The notes below the pieces were generated by a model. The model saw nothing but the letters and a program-made list of their open reading frames with translations. It was not told where the DNA came from and made no database searches. Of a stretch of 64,000 nucleotides of DNA, positions 40,065 through 48,867 are shown one piece after another. The DNA is from Methanothermococcus okinawensis IH1 (GTDB taxonomy: Archaea; AGJL01; Methanococci; Methanococcales; Methanococcaceae). The stretch is taken from NCBI RefSeq assembly GCF_000179575.2, contig NC_015636.1:1217495-1281494 (forward strand). The letters are read 5' to 3'. Every line of letters begins with the position of its first letter. The first letter of the stretch is position 1. A program made the translations under genes and the position numbers.

Positions 40065-40736
40065 ATGATTAAGGTATATCGATTAGACGGAGTTTCGGGG
40101 ATTATTATTTTATTGTTATTGATTATTTTATTAATAATACTGGCAATAATATTATCTCCCTTGTTTATTGGACTAATCCTATTAATATTGATTTATTTGG
40201 GTTATAAAAAATTTAAAAAATCTATAAACAGGTTTATCATGAAAATAAGAAAGAAAAAAATAAAAATAAAAAATGAATCAGAAAATGGGGAGGTAAAGAT
40301 ACATTTTGCTAAATCTATCTCAATAGAAGAAGAAAAAGATAATAACAGTAATAATACTACTAAAAATGTAAATGACAAAGACACTATTATAAATGTAAAT
40401 AAGCCATTAATGGAAAAAGAGAAAGAAGGAATTAAAAAGATAAACGAAGAAACAGAAGAATTTATTAGATACTTGATAGAAAAAGGACTTAAATTTGAAA
40501 ATAATTTATTGTATTATAACGATAAATTGGTTTATCCAGTTTATAAAAAATCCTATCCAATAAATGAGATTATTAGATTATACGATAAAGACAATAAACC
40601 TAAAACTGATGCAATAATTTTAGGATTAAAGGGAAAGCCCGATAAACCAAAATTCATATACATTATACCAACAGAACAGGCAAAGGAAAGGATGAGTATT
40701 GACGAGCTCAGGCAATATTTAATTAATAACTTGTAA
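40065..40736 (+). CDS. Membrane-anchored protein of unknown function
   Basis: 223 residues: a long N-terminal hydrophobic hairpin (IIILLLLIILLIILAIILSPLFIGLILLI), a very basic stretch, an Asn/Glu/Lys-rich linker and a C-terminal globular part of about 90 residues (FIRYLIEKGLKFENNLLYYNDKLVYP). AGTGATAAT precedes the ATG, 18 bp after fen, so it may be co-transcribed. No family recognised. Confidence 0.65.
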   Translation: MIKVYRLDGVSGIIILLLLIILLIILAIILSPLFIGLILLILIYLGYKKFKKSINRFIMKIRKKKIKIKNESENGEVKIHFAKSISIEEEKDNNSNNTTKNVNDKDTIINVNKPLMEKEKEGIKKINEETEEFIRYLIEKGLKFENNLLYYNDKLVYPVYKKSYPINEIIRLYDKDNKPKTDAIILGLKGKPDKPKFIYIIPTEQAKERMSIDELRQYLINNL

Positions 40737-40780
40737 TATTATTATACTATTATTTATTATTTTATTTATTTTATTATTTA

Positions 40781-41161
40781 TTATAACTTATTATTTTTAT
40801 TATTATTTTTTTCATAATTTCTAAGTATTTCATAACATTTAGGTTCTTTATAATTCTTTATATTTTTTACATAGGGACAATCCTTAGGTAAAGCCTGTGC
40901 CATTATGGCTTCCATCATAGACAGGCATGTTTTTTCCTTTTTAAATCTGTCTTTATAAATTTTGCATAATTTTGTTTCTTTATCAAAATGTTTGCAGTAT
41001 GTGATTACAGGGCTTTTATTTTCAGGGTCGATATATACATTTACTATACAACATCTTCCACATCTTTTGCAGAGCTCATCTTGGAAGAGCTCACCACTTA
41101 TCTTAATTACCATATTTCTATCATATTTTAGTGTTTTATATTTTGAATGAAATATATCCAT
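40781..41161 (-). CDS. YkgJ-type cysteine-cluster protein
   Basis: About 126 residues. LCKRCGRCCIVNVYI, YCKHFDKETKLCKIYKDR and KTCLSMMEAI provide the conserved Cys set of the YkgJ/zinc- or iron-binding cysteine-cluster family; function unknown. The ATG at 41161 is favoured by GAGG six bases upstream; 41173 is the alternative. Same strand as the HD-domain gene. Confidence 0.75.
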   Translation of the reverse strand: MDIFHSKYKTLKYDRNMVIKISGELFQDELCKRCGRCCIVNVYIDPENKSPVITYCKHFDKETKLCKIYKDRFKKEKTCLSMMEAIMAQALPKDCPYVKNIKNYKEPKCYEILRNYEKNNNKNNKL

Positions 41162-41264
41162 AATATGCCTCATATTCTTTATTTCTATAATTTTTATTTT
41201 TTTAATTTTTTATTATTTATCTAAATTCTTATTATTTTTTTAATTATTTATTTTATTTTTATTC

Positions 41265-42044
41265 TTATTGTTTAGCCATCTCGTTTAGGTAATTTTCCAT
41301 CTCTTTATATATATTATAAATTCTTTCAGATTTTGGCAATGTATCGTATATTTTTTTTAAATAATTTCTTTCTTTTATTATTTCAAAGGTTCTATGAAAG
41401 TTTATATCATAAATCCACGCCATTTGTAGCAGTTTTAAATCATTTATTGTTTTTAATTTATCATATCCAATAATTTCCTTATTTTTTATAGCGTTATATA
41501 TTTCATCAGATATGTATGGCTCATTTAGTAATCCAAGCCCTATTTTCTCGTTGTTTGATTTTTTCTCATAATAATCAATTACAACACGCCAAATATCAAG
41601 TTTATCTGCATCGCGGATTAATTTGGTGAATAATAAACTTTTAGCATCTAAATTGGAAGGTATTTTTACCTTATTATGATATTGAATTGCATTTATTATT
41701 ATTTTAATATTGGATTTACCGAGCTCCTCCAAGATATTATTATTTAGAAGTATTTTTATACCTAATAATGCGTGGTCTTCGGATTTGGCATCTGAAAAGG
41801 TTTTGTATTTTGCATACTGCTCAAATCTTCCAATGTCATGGAACAATGCAATAGTTTTTGCCAAAAATATGTCGAGCTCATTTAAATTCAAACTATTGCC
41901 AATATCCACTATCTCTTTACAAACACGATAGGTGTGGTGTATTTTTAAATTTATGTTTTCTTGGTCTTTTGGATTTAAATTATAACTATTTACATAATCC
42001 TCAAACCAATTTACAAATACCGAATATTTTTGCATGATTTTCAT
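41265..42044 (-). CDS. HD-domain phosphohydrolase
   Basis: 259 residues with metal-site motifs HHTYRV, ALFHDIGRFEQY, DHALLGIKIL and IRDADKLDIWRVV. These proteins hydrolyse phosphate esters, often nucleotides or cyclic nucleotides; the substrate is unknown. AAGTGAAATA precedes the ATG. Confidence 0.85.
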   Translation of the reverse strand: MKIMQKYSVFVNWFEDYVNSYNLNPKDQENINLKIHHTYRVCKEIVDIGNSLNLNELDIFLAKTIALFHDIGRFEQYAKYKTFSDAKSEDHALLGIKILLNNNILEELGKSNIKIIINAIQYHNKVKIPSNLDAKSLLFTKLIRDADKLDIWRVVIDYYEKKSNNEKIGLGLLNEPYISDEIYNAIKNKEIIGYDKLKTINDLKLLQMAWIYDINFHRTFEIIKERNYLKKIYDTLPKSERIYNIYKEMENYLNEMAKQ

Positions 42045-42240
42045 TATTTCACTTTATATTTCTAAATTTTATTTTAATAATGTAATATTTTTAATATATT
42101 TACTTAACATTTTAAGTTATATAACTTTATTAATTATATAAAAATGAAAAATAAAAATAACTAAAATAAAACTAAAAACTAAAAATAATAGAATAAATAT
42201 ACTAAAATAAAAAAATAAAAGATAACTAAAAAATAAAAAT

Positions 42241-43506
42241 TTATTGAAGTTTGACATAATATTTTAAATCATTATCTCCATTAGGAAATAATTCTGGATG
42301 AACCATTTTAGCGTAGTCTTCCATAGTTCCGATAGGGTCTTTTGCCTCCCATATATAGTAATCAGGTTTTGAAACATAGAATCTTCCAGTTTTATATGCT
42401 TTAAAGTTTTCAAAGCCTGAATTTGGATACCTATTTAGTAAATCCTGTTTTGTTTTTATATCCTTGCACTGTCTTAATATCACTACATCGGCATTTGAAG
42501 CCCTTTCCATAAATGTTTCAGTATCTATCTTTTCGGAGCCTGTTCCTGGCAAATCATTAAATGCATAATCTCCTCTAAAATTGTTTATTAATTTACTGTA
42601 ATAATTCTGTGCCTCTGGAATATATGGGGTGCTTGTATCGCTGTATTTCCAGAAATTAACAACTTTTGGGTATTCTTTTGCATTTCTTGTAATTCTTACC
42701 AATTTATTTTTCTTTTTCCATGATGTTTGGAAATAATCATTTGCTTTGTCATATGCCGTTTTACCCCATAATGCAGCAGCATATTTTGTCCATTCTATTT
42801 TTCCCAGAAATGTGGGCCCATCATAGGCAAAAGCCCTTGAAACAGTAATTCCTAACTCGTTCAATTTAGTTTCCATTTCGTCATGCTGTGACCATGCTCC
42901 TAATACTACAATATCAGGGCTTGTGTTGATTACCACATCATACTTCATAGTAGATGATGTGCCAATATTTGCAACTTTGCCTTCATTGTATCTTTTTGAG
43001 AGCTCAGGTGAATATTTCAAGACTGAACTCGAAACTCCTTTTATACTATCATAACATGAGGAATCGTTTAATATATCTGCTGTTGAAACGATTGGACAGT
43101 AAAATATGGTATCAATGCTTTTTACAGGAACTCTTAGTATCTTTGCACCTTGTATATTTGGTGCTGTTGCATTTTCATTTACTAAAACAAATTTATGTCC
43201 TTTTGAATCCACTACATAACAGTATCCTTCATCCCAGTGAGGGTCCAATTGGAAGTTTTTAGCAAATATAACAGGTTCTCTATATTTATCGTAGTTTTTG
43301 AATAGATATACAACATCTGCAATATCAATGGAATTATCGCAGTTTAAATCTCCATCTTCGATAGGCACATTTCTATGCTTGAATAGATATACAACATCTG
43401 CAATATCTATGGAACCATCTCCATTTATATCGCCTATCTCTGTTCCCATTACTGATGGAACTAGTGATATTAATGTCAAAATAGTAAGTGTTAATATTCT
43501 TTTCAT
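42241..43506 (-). CDS. Secreted solute-binding protein with N-terminal dockerin
   Basis: 421 residues. A signal peptide (MKRILTLTILTLISLVPSVMG) is followed at residues 24-72 by two dockerin repeats, GDINGDGSIDIADVVYLFKH and GDLNCDNSIDIADVVYLFKN, with the Ca2+-binding DxNxDGxxD pattern. The rest (about 75-421) resembles the class III solute-binding proteins for Fe-siderophores, haem or cobamides (BtuF/FepB fold): SPDIVVLGAWSQHDEMETKLNELGI and IEWTKYAAALWGKTAYDKANDYF. No lipobox or membrane anchor is present and no permease is nearby, so I infer attachment by cohesin binding. Ligand unknown. Confidence 0.85.
   Translation of the reverse strand: MKRILTLTILTLISLVPSVMGTEIGDINGDGSIDIADVVYLFKHRNVPIEDGDLNCDNSIDIADVVYLFKNYDKYREPVIFAKNFQLDPHWDEGYCYVVDSKGHKFVLVNENATAPNIQGAKILRVPVKSIDTIFYCPIVSTADILNDSSCYDSIKGVSSSVLKYSPELSKRYNEGKVANIGTSSTMKYDVVINTSPDIVVLGAWSQHDEMETKLNELGITVSRAFAYDGPTFLGKIEWTKYAAALWGKTAYDKANDYFQTSWKKKNKLVRITRNAKEYPKVVNFWKYSDTSTPYIPEAQNYYSKLINNFRGDYAFNDLPGTGSEKIDTETFMERASNADVVILRQCKDIKTKQDLLNRYPNSGFENFKAYKTGRFYVSKPDYYIWEAKDPIGTMEDYAKMVHPELFPNGDNDLKYYVKLQ
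43273..43436 (-). repeat. Dockerin-coding inverted repeat, left copy
   Basis: 164 bp encoding the two dockerin repeats, matching 47532-47695 in opposite orientation with only about two mismatches by eye. The genes differ outside this block, so the block seems homogenised by recombination. Confidence 0.9.
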
Positions 43507-43726
43507 GATAACACCTTTTTTATTTATTAATAATTAGTATTATATTATTACTAAAATGATAATATTATAAAAATAGTATTTAAAATTTACTACTTATTTT
43601 TAAATAATTATTATCATATAAATATTATAAAAGAAAATTGTAATAATTATAAAATAAAATTTAATATAAAAAATATAAAAGATAAATAATAAAATATTAC
43701 ATAAAATACATAAGGAATAAGTATAA

Positions 43727-45805
43727 TTATTTAATTTTAAATCTAATCAATATAAGCCCTATCATAAATCCAAATAGAGATACAAATGAATAATATGGAG
43801 CCATATAATTATCACTTGATGTTATGGTTTTATTTATAACATAATTTTTAACAGTCTTGACTTTATTTACTTTTAACACCACCTTTGTATTATTGAGTTT
43901 AATAATTTTTGTATAATTATTTACTTTTACTTGTGGTTTGGATGTGAATTCTATCTTTTTTTCAAAATTCCATTGGTAATATCCCATCTCAACATTATAT
44001 TTTCCATTATTTTTTATAGCAGGATAATACACAACATTCCAATTAATATTGCATGATTTTGATACATTTATAGGAATAATTAGTTTTTTTGTTTCATTTG
44101 GTTTTAATGTTATATTGTACTGGGTTTTTAAAGGAGTATAATCCTTATAATCTAAAAAATTGATATATCCATTAACATTATGGGTAAGTGGATTTCTTAA
44201 TGTCATATTTAAATAAACGGTTTTATTTTTATTATCGTCTGACAAGAAAGAATCTTTTGAAAAGGAATAATTCACCACATAATATTTTTTGAGTTCTATA
44301 ATAGTCACTACTTCATCTGTTCCATTTAATGGGTCTTTAACAGTGCATTTTATTTTATATGTTGAATAATTCGAATACCTATGGATTGGATTTTCATCTG
44401 TTGAATTTTGCCCATCTCCAAAATTCCATATATATTTTAAATCATCGTTATCTTCATCATAACTCAGTGCATAAAAATGGACTTCATTGTTATTAAATAT
44501 ATTATAGGCCATTTTTAATTTTGGTGGATGATTTGTTTTTCTTTTTACAATATCTATTGTCAAATTTTTAACAGTTAGGTTTATCTTTGTATTATTGGCA
44601 TATACCGATAGATTTTTAAGATATATTGTTGAAGAAATATTTTTATCCACCTTTGGGGATATTTTAAACTTTAAAATACTAAATGTTCCATTTGTTCCAT
44701 TTATGAGGGAAATATTTAAATATAGATAATTATTGTTTAAAGTAATATTTGATGTGTTTATCGTATTATATATGTCAGAATATTCTGGAATTCCATAATC
44801 TGAAACATCAAATAAGGAATTATTTATAAAAATATATCCTGAAATATTTGTTAAATTTTTGTCAATATTAAATACTTTTAATTTAATTTCTTTTGAATGA
44901 CCAAAAGTTATATTTGTTTTTTCATTATGTCCGGAATCTACATAGAATGCCAACCCTTTATACTCTGAGATATTTTCATGTTTTTCTTCCGTTTTTATTG
45001 TTATGTTCTTGATTTGCTCCCCATTTATCATTAAATCCACTGAAATATTATAGTTAGTATCATTAACATTAATGGGTATTTTTAAAAGATTAAATATGGT
45101 TTTATTTTCGTCCTTTTCATTTGGAATAATAAAAAATGAAATATTATTATTATGTTTTACATAGCTGAAATTATTACAAAATATATCTATTAGAGTAGGA
45201 TTATTTTCTATTGTTATGTTCTTGAATGAAATGATACCTGAAATATTCTTTATAGGAGTTTTTGCCCCAGTTATAGATAAAACTGCATCGATATTTTTAT
45301 TCAGTTCAAAATCTTTCAATGCAATGATTCCTAAAGTCTGGTTTAATGGATTTATTGTTATATTTGAGTTTTTTAAAGTTATATCATAATTTACACCATT
45401 TGCATCAGATACGGAAGTTTGAGTTAAATCCACTGAATCATTTCCATCCTTTAAAGCTTTAAATGATAGGGTTGCTATTGTGAAGTTTCCGTATGGGGGG
45501 TTATTAAACCATATTAAGCTTATTTTTCCCTTAGAAATATCCACTGTTTTTAGGCTAGCAGTATTGGATGTATTGCTTAATACAATATTTGTTAAATTTA
45601 AAAGATTAGTGTTATAATGTATTTTAGTTTCAAACCCAGCACATTTTTTATCAGAAGGAATATTTTTTACAACCAAATCTAAATTAATAGTATCTCCAAC
45701 ATTGGCTGATATATTATTTGGGGTTAACTCTACGGATACATTTTCACCAAATACACCAGATATAAGAATAAAAAAAGATAAAAATAATATTATTGCATAT
45801 TTCAT
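43727..45805 (-). CDS. Cohesin-like and PKD-domain surface protein with C-terminal membrane anchor
   Basis: 692 residues. Signal peptide, then a cohesin domain (about 22-152) starting NVSVELTPNNISANVGDTIN and ending in SVSDANGVNYDI; two more divergent cohesin-like beta regions (about 155-430); a PKD domain (about 432-515, YIWNFGDGQNSTDENPIHRY); another beta domain; and a C-terminal helix (YYSFVSLFGFMIGLILIRF) with basic end. Dozens of N-x-S/T sequons suggest heavy glycosylation. Its ATG overlaps the stop of the upstream gene by 4 bp. The first cohesin is close to that of the large scaffold, so it may bind the same dockerins. Confidence 0.82.
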   Translation of the reverse strand: MKYAIILFLSFFILISGVFGENVSVELTPNNISANVGDTINLDLVVKNIPSDKKCAGFETKIHYNTNLLNLTNIVLSNTSNTASLKTVDISKGKISLIWFNNPPYGNFTIATLSFKALKDGNDSVDLTQTSVSDANGVNYDITLKNSNITINPLNQTLGIIALKDFELNKNIDAVLSITGAKTPIKNISGIISFKNITIENNPTLIDIFCNNFSYVKHNNNISFFIIPNEKDENKTIFNLLKIPINVNDTNYNISVDLMINGEQIKNITIKTEEKHENISEYKGLAFYVDSGHNEKTNITFGHSKEIKLKVFNIDKNLTNISGYIFINNSLFDVSDYGIPEYSDIYNTINTSNITLNNNYLYLNISLINGTNGTFSILKFKISPKVDKNISSTIYLKNLSVYANNTKINLTVKNLTIDIVKRKTNHPPKLKMAYNIFNNNEVHFYALSYDEDNDDLKYIWNFGDGQNSTDENPIHRYSNYSTYKIKCTVKDPLNGTDEVVTIIELKKYYVVNYSFSKDSFLSDDNKNKTVYLNMTLRNPLTHNVNGYINFLDYKDYTPLKTQYNITLKPNETKKLIIPINVSKSCNINWNVVYYPAIKNNGKYNVEMGYYQWNFEKKIEFTSKPQVKVNNYTKIIKLNNTKVVLKVNKVKTVKNYVINKTITSSDNYMAPYYSFVSLFGFMIGLILIRFKIK

Positions 45806-46668
45806 AGTATCATCCTTCTAAATATTAATCCAAATATAATTCCAGATAATATACTCCCGATAAAAATAGATATCAATAAATTATAATTTAGACTACTTTT
45901 TCCATCACTGTTTATTATAACGGTTATATTTGGCTTCTCCTCCGAAATATTTACCTCTTTTACAATAATTTCAGGCATACTTTGGTTTGTAATGATATTT
46001 ATTTTATTAATTGTTGTTGATGAAGAGGATGAAACTGTATTTTCATTTAATTCTCCATTTAAATTAGTAGAACCTGTGTAATTTCCTGTTTTTTTAATAT
46101 TTACTGTGGCTCCATAAAATTTGGTGTCGGGGTAGGGCACTTTACTACCTGATTTTCCACCATAATCAATGTAATATTGGTTATGACTATCGTATTTAAT
46201 ACCATATTCGGAGCTCACCTTACCACTAACATTTAAGTTCGTTTTTCCCTTTTTAATTGGGTTAAATACTATTGTTCCTAAGTTTATACTACTGTCGTAT
46301 ATAGGTTCATCAAACATTATGGATAAAAAAAAAGTTCCATTTTCGAAGTGATATTCCTTTATCTTAACATCCTTATATTTATCGCTCCAATTAAAACCTA
46401 TGGGGCTTAAATAATCATTTGAATAATTTATGCAAATATCTACACCTTGACATCCTCCATCTTTTATTTTTGAGTCATCATAACCTGAGGGCATACCTAA
46501 ACTTTCCTTTGGAGGTATATTTTCAACTGTAATATTAAACTTTACCAAATTTCCATCTGTTTCTATATTATCAGGAGTTAATTTTATAACTACATCATTT
46601 AATGCGAAATTTTCAGAAATTAACATCAAAAAAAGGAGAGGAATAATTAATAATTTATTCACTTTCAT
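45802..46668 (-). CDS. Cohesin-like surface protein with C-terminal membrane anchor
   Basis: 288 residues: signal peptide, one cohesin-like domain (about 23-195; VIKLTPDNIETDGNLVKFNITVENIPP, ending SSEYGIKYD), a Ser/Thr/Asn-rich stalk and a C-terminal membrane helix (LISIFIGSILSGIIFGLIF followed by RRM). The membrane-stalk arrangement would display one cohesin near the membrane. Middle gene of a three-gene leftward operon, directly abutting the gene upstream. Confidence 0.75.
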   Translation of the reverse strand: MKVNKLLIIPLLFLMLISENFALNDVVIKLTPDNIETDGNLVKFNITVENIPPKESLGMPSGYDDSKIKDGGCQGVDICINYSNDYLSPIGFNWSDKYKDVKIKEYHFENGTFFLSIMFDEPIYDSSINLGTIVFNPIKKGKTNLNVSGKVSSEYGIKYDSHNQYYIDYGGKSGSKVPYPDTKFYGATVNIKKTGNYTGSTNLNGELNENTVSSSSSTTINKINIITNQSMPEIIVKEVNISEEKPNITVIINSDGKSSLNYNLLISIFIGSILSGIIFGLIFRRMIL

Positions 46669-47241
46669 TTAACCACCAAGTATAGATTTTAAGAAATTTG
46701 TTAGGGCATTAATTAAGGATGATAAAAAATTTCTATTAGAGGAGGATTGAATATCATTTCCATTATTGCTATTATTGATTATTAATAAATTAATAGTTTT
46801 TTCATCAACAGGTATCTTTTCTCCATTTTTGTCAGAGGCTACTGCTTCAAATGTAAGCGATAAATTACCGCTTTTTAATGCTACTGCTTTTATAGTCATT
46901 AAATGAAAATCTGAATTTAAAGGCTTGTTAAAACTGATAAATTTAATAGATACTGATGAATTTTTTTTATCAATACTATAAAATTTTCCTGCTTCTTTTT
47001 TTATCTTTTCATTTCCTTTGACATTTATTATTTTAATGTAGTTTTCTTTTCCAAAGGGGGGTTTCATTGCACATTCAAAACCTGTTATATTATTAGCCAT
47101 TGGATTGACATTTACATTAATGGTAAAATTATCTCCTTCATTGACTTTGCTTGGCATATCTACATTTAAATGGATATTGTTTGCCAATACAATAGGTGTG
47201 GATAATATACACATAATAATAAATAAAATTATTTTTTTCAT
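46669..47241 (-). CDS. Small secreted cohesin-like protein
   Basis: 190 residues: signal peptide (MKKIILFIIMCILSTPIVLA) and one cohesin-like domain (about 22-150; HLNVDMPSKVNEGDNFTINVNV, ending EAVASDKNGEKIP), then a short Asn/Ser linker and an amphipathic C-terminal helix (LSSLINALTNFLKSILGG) instead of an anchor. First gene of the cohesin operon, divergent from the second dockerin gene. Assignment to cohesin rests on fold pattern and context. Confidence 0.7.
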   Translation of the reverse strand: MKKIILFIIMCILSTPIVLANNIHLNVDMPSKVNEGDNFTINVNVNPMANNITGFECAMKPPFGKENYIKIINVKGNEKIKKEAGKFYSIDKKNSSVSIKFISFNKPLNSDFHLMTIKAVALKSGNLSLTFEAVASDKNGEKIPVDEKTINLLIINNSNNGNDIQSSSNRNFLSSLINALTNFLKSILGG

Positions 47242-47428
47242 ATACCATCACCATTTCATTACTATAATTCATAATGTCCAACCATGTAATAAACATATTT
47301 TTATATAATATAAATTAAACCGTAATCTATATATAATATATCATTATTAAATTTTTCTTGTATATAACTAATAATTAATATAGATGTAATTAATAATACT
47401 ACTTTAAAAACTTTTTGGGTGAATATGT
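47242..47428. promoter_or_regulatory. Divergent promoter region between cohesin operon and dockerin gene
   Basis: A leftward TATA candidate (TTTATATAATAT read on the plus strand near 47300-47312) and a rightward one (CTATATATAATATA near 47330-47343) lie in one 187-bp gap, so the dockerin protein and its putative cohesin partners may be controlled together. Confidence 0.45.
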
Positions 47429-48784
47429 ATGTCGAAAAATATAAATACTCATCCTATGATAATACTAAGTGTATTATCTTTATTAATATGCATAACTCCA
47501 TCATTTGCAGATGGAGATTACAACCACAGATTAGGCGATATAAATGGAGATGGTTCCATAGATATTGCAGATGTTGTATATCTATTCAAGCATAGAAATG
47601 TGCCTATTGAAGATGGAGATTTAAACTGCGATAATTCCATAGATATTGCAGATGTTGTATATCTATTCAAAAACTACGATAAATATAGAGAACCTATACA
47701 TTACGCTAACGATATAAAAATTACATACTACGACAGTAATGGAAATGAAGTAAATCCATACAATGGCGATTCATACGCTTATAAAATAGTTGAAGATGCC
47801 ACAGGGCAGAAATTCTTATTAAAAAATGCATCTCAATCTATACCTTCATGGGCAAATGGAAAATATGACAAAGTAATAAATGTTCCATTAAAAAATGTAG
47901 TTGTTATGAGCTCTACACATATAGCACTAATGGAACCATTAAATACTGATGGTTCAGTAATTGCTTCCGTTAAAGGAATTATGTGGGGCGGAAAATATAA
48001 ATGGTATTTCAAAGACATTGAAGAAGGTCTTAAAAATGGTTCAATAATCGATGTTGGTTCATCATACAGTCCAAATTATGATGAAATAATAAACATATCT
48101 CCACAGGTTGTATTTGTATATCCTGGATACAGTGGTAATGGTATTATTGCAAAATGTAAAGACTTGAATATAACCTATGTGGCTGATGCAGAATATTTGG
48201 AAGATTCATATCTTGCAAGATGTGAATGGGTTAAGATGTTTGCCGCATTCTACAATAAAGAAGATGTAGCAAATAAATACTTTACAAAAGTTGAAAAAAA
48301 GGCTTTGAATGTTAGAAGATTAACAAGAGGTAAAGAACCTGTTTCAGTTGCATGGGGTTCAAAGTCATCATGGGGAACTTATGTACCTAAGGCTCAATCC
48401 TATGTGGCTAAGGCAATAATGGATGATTGTCACGGAAATTATATATTCAGTGATTATCCTGGAACAGGTAGTACTAATATAGATTATGAAACATTTGCAG
48501 AAAGAGCAAAAAGTGCTGATGTTTGGGTTGTGCCGTCATCAACAACTTGGTTATCTTCATTCAAAGATAATAACCCAGGATATGATACCTTTAAATCAGT
48601 TCAGAATGGTAGAATATTCTGTATAAGCGGAGATTATTGGCAGTTAGGACTTATGAATACTGATGAAGTATTAATGGATTTAGGAACAATCATACACCCA
48701 GATGCCTTTAAAGGAAGAACAACACATTATTTCCTTAGGTATTATCCAAATAACAATACAGCAGTTCCATACACTGCAAATTAA
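47429..48784 (+). CDS. Secreted solute-binding protein with N-terminal dockerin (paralogue)
   Basis: 451 residues. Signal peptide (MIILSVLSLLICITPSFA), the same two dockerin repeats at about residues 36-84 (identical in protein sequence to the paralogue at 42241-43506), then a BtuF/FepB-like binding domain with SPQVVFVYPGYSGNGIIAKCKDLNI, ARCEWVKMFAAFYNKEDVANKYF and GNYIFSDYPGTGSTNIDYETFAERAKSADVW. Outside the dockerin the two proteins are clearly divergent, so they may bind different ligands. GGTGA lies 6 bases before the ATG. No anchor. Confidence 0.86.
   Translation: MSKNINTHPMIILSVLSLLICITPSFADGDYNHRLGDINGDGSIDIADVVYLFKHRNVPIEDGDLNCDNSIDIADVVYLFKNYDKYREPIHYANDIKITYYDSNGNEVNPYNGDSYAYKIVEDATGQKFLLKNASQSIPSWANGKYDKVINVPLKNVVVMSSTHIALMEPLNTDGSVIASVKGIMWGGKYKWYFKDIEEGLKNGSIIDVGSSYSPNYDEIINISPQVVFVYPGYSGNGIIAKCKDLNITYVADAEYLEDSYLARCEWVKMFAAFYNKEDVANKYFTKVEKKALNVRRLTRGKEPVSVAWGSKSSWGTYVPKAQSYVAKAIMDDCHGNYIFSDYPGTGSTNIDYETFAERAKSADVWVVPSSTTWLSSFKDNNPGYDTFKSVQNGRIFCISGDYWQLGLMNTDEVLMDLGTIIHPDAFKGRTTHYFLRYYPNNNTAVPYTAN
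47532..47695 (+). repeat. Dockerin-coding inverted repeat, right copy
   Basis: Partner of 43273-43436. The two copies face each other across about 4.1 kb that holds the three cohesin genes. Confidence 0.9.
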
Positions 48785-48867
48785 TATTAAATAATTATTA
48801 ATAAAATATTCTTTATTTCTTTTATTATTGATTTTTTATTATATGATATTATACCTGGTGATACCTT

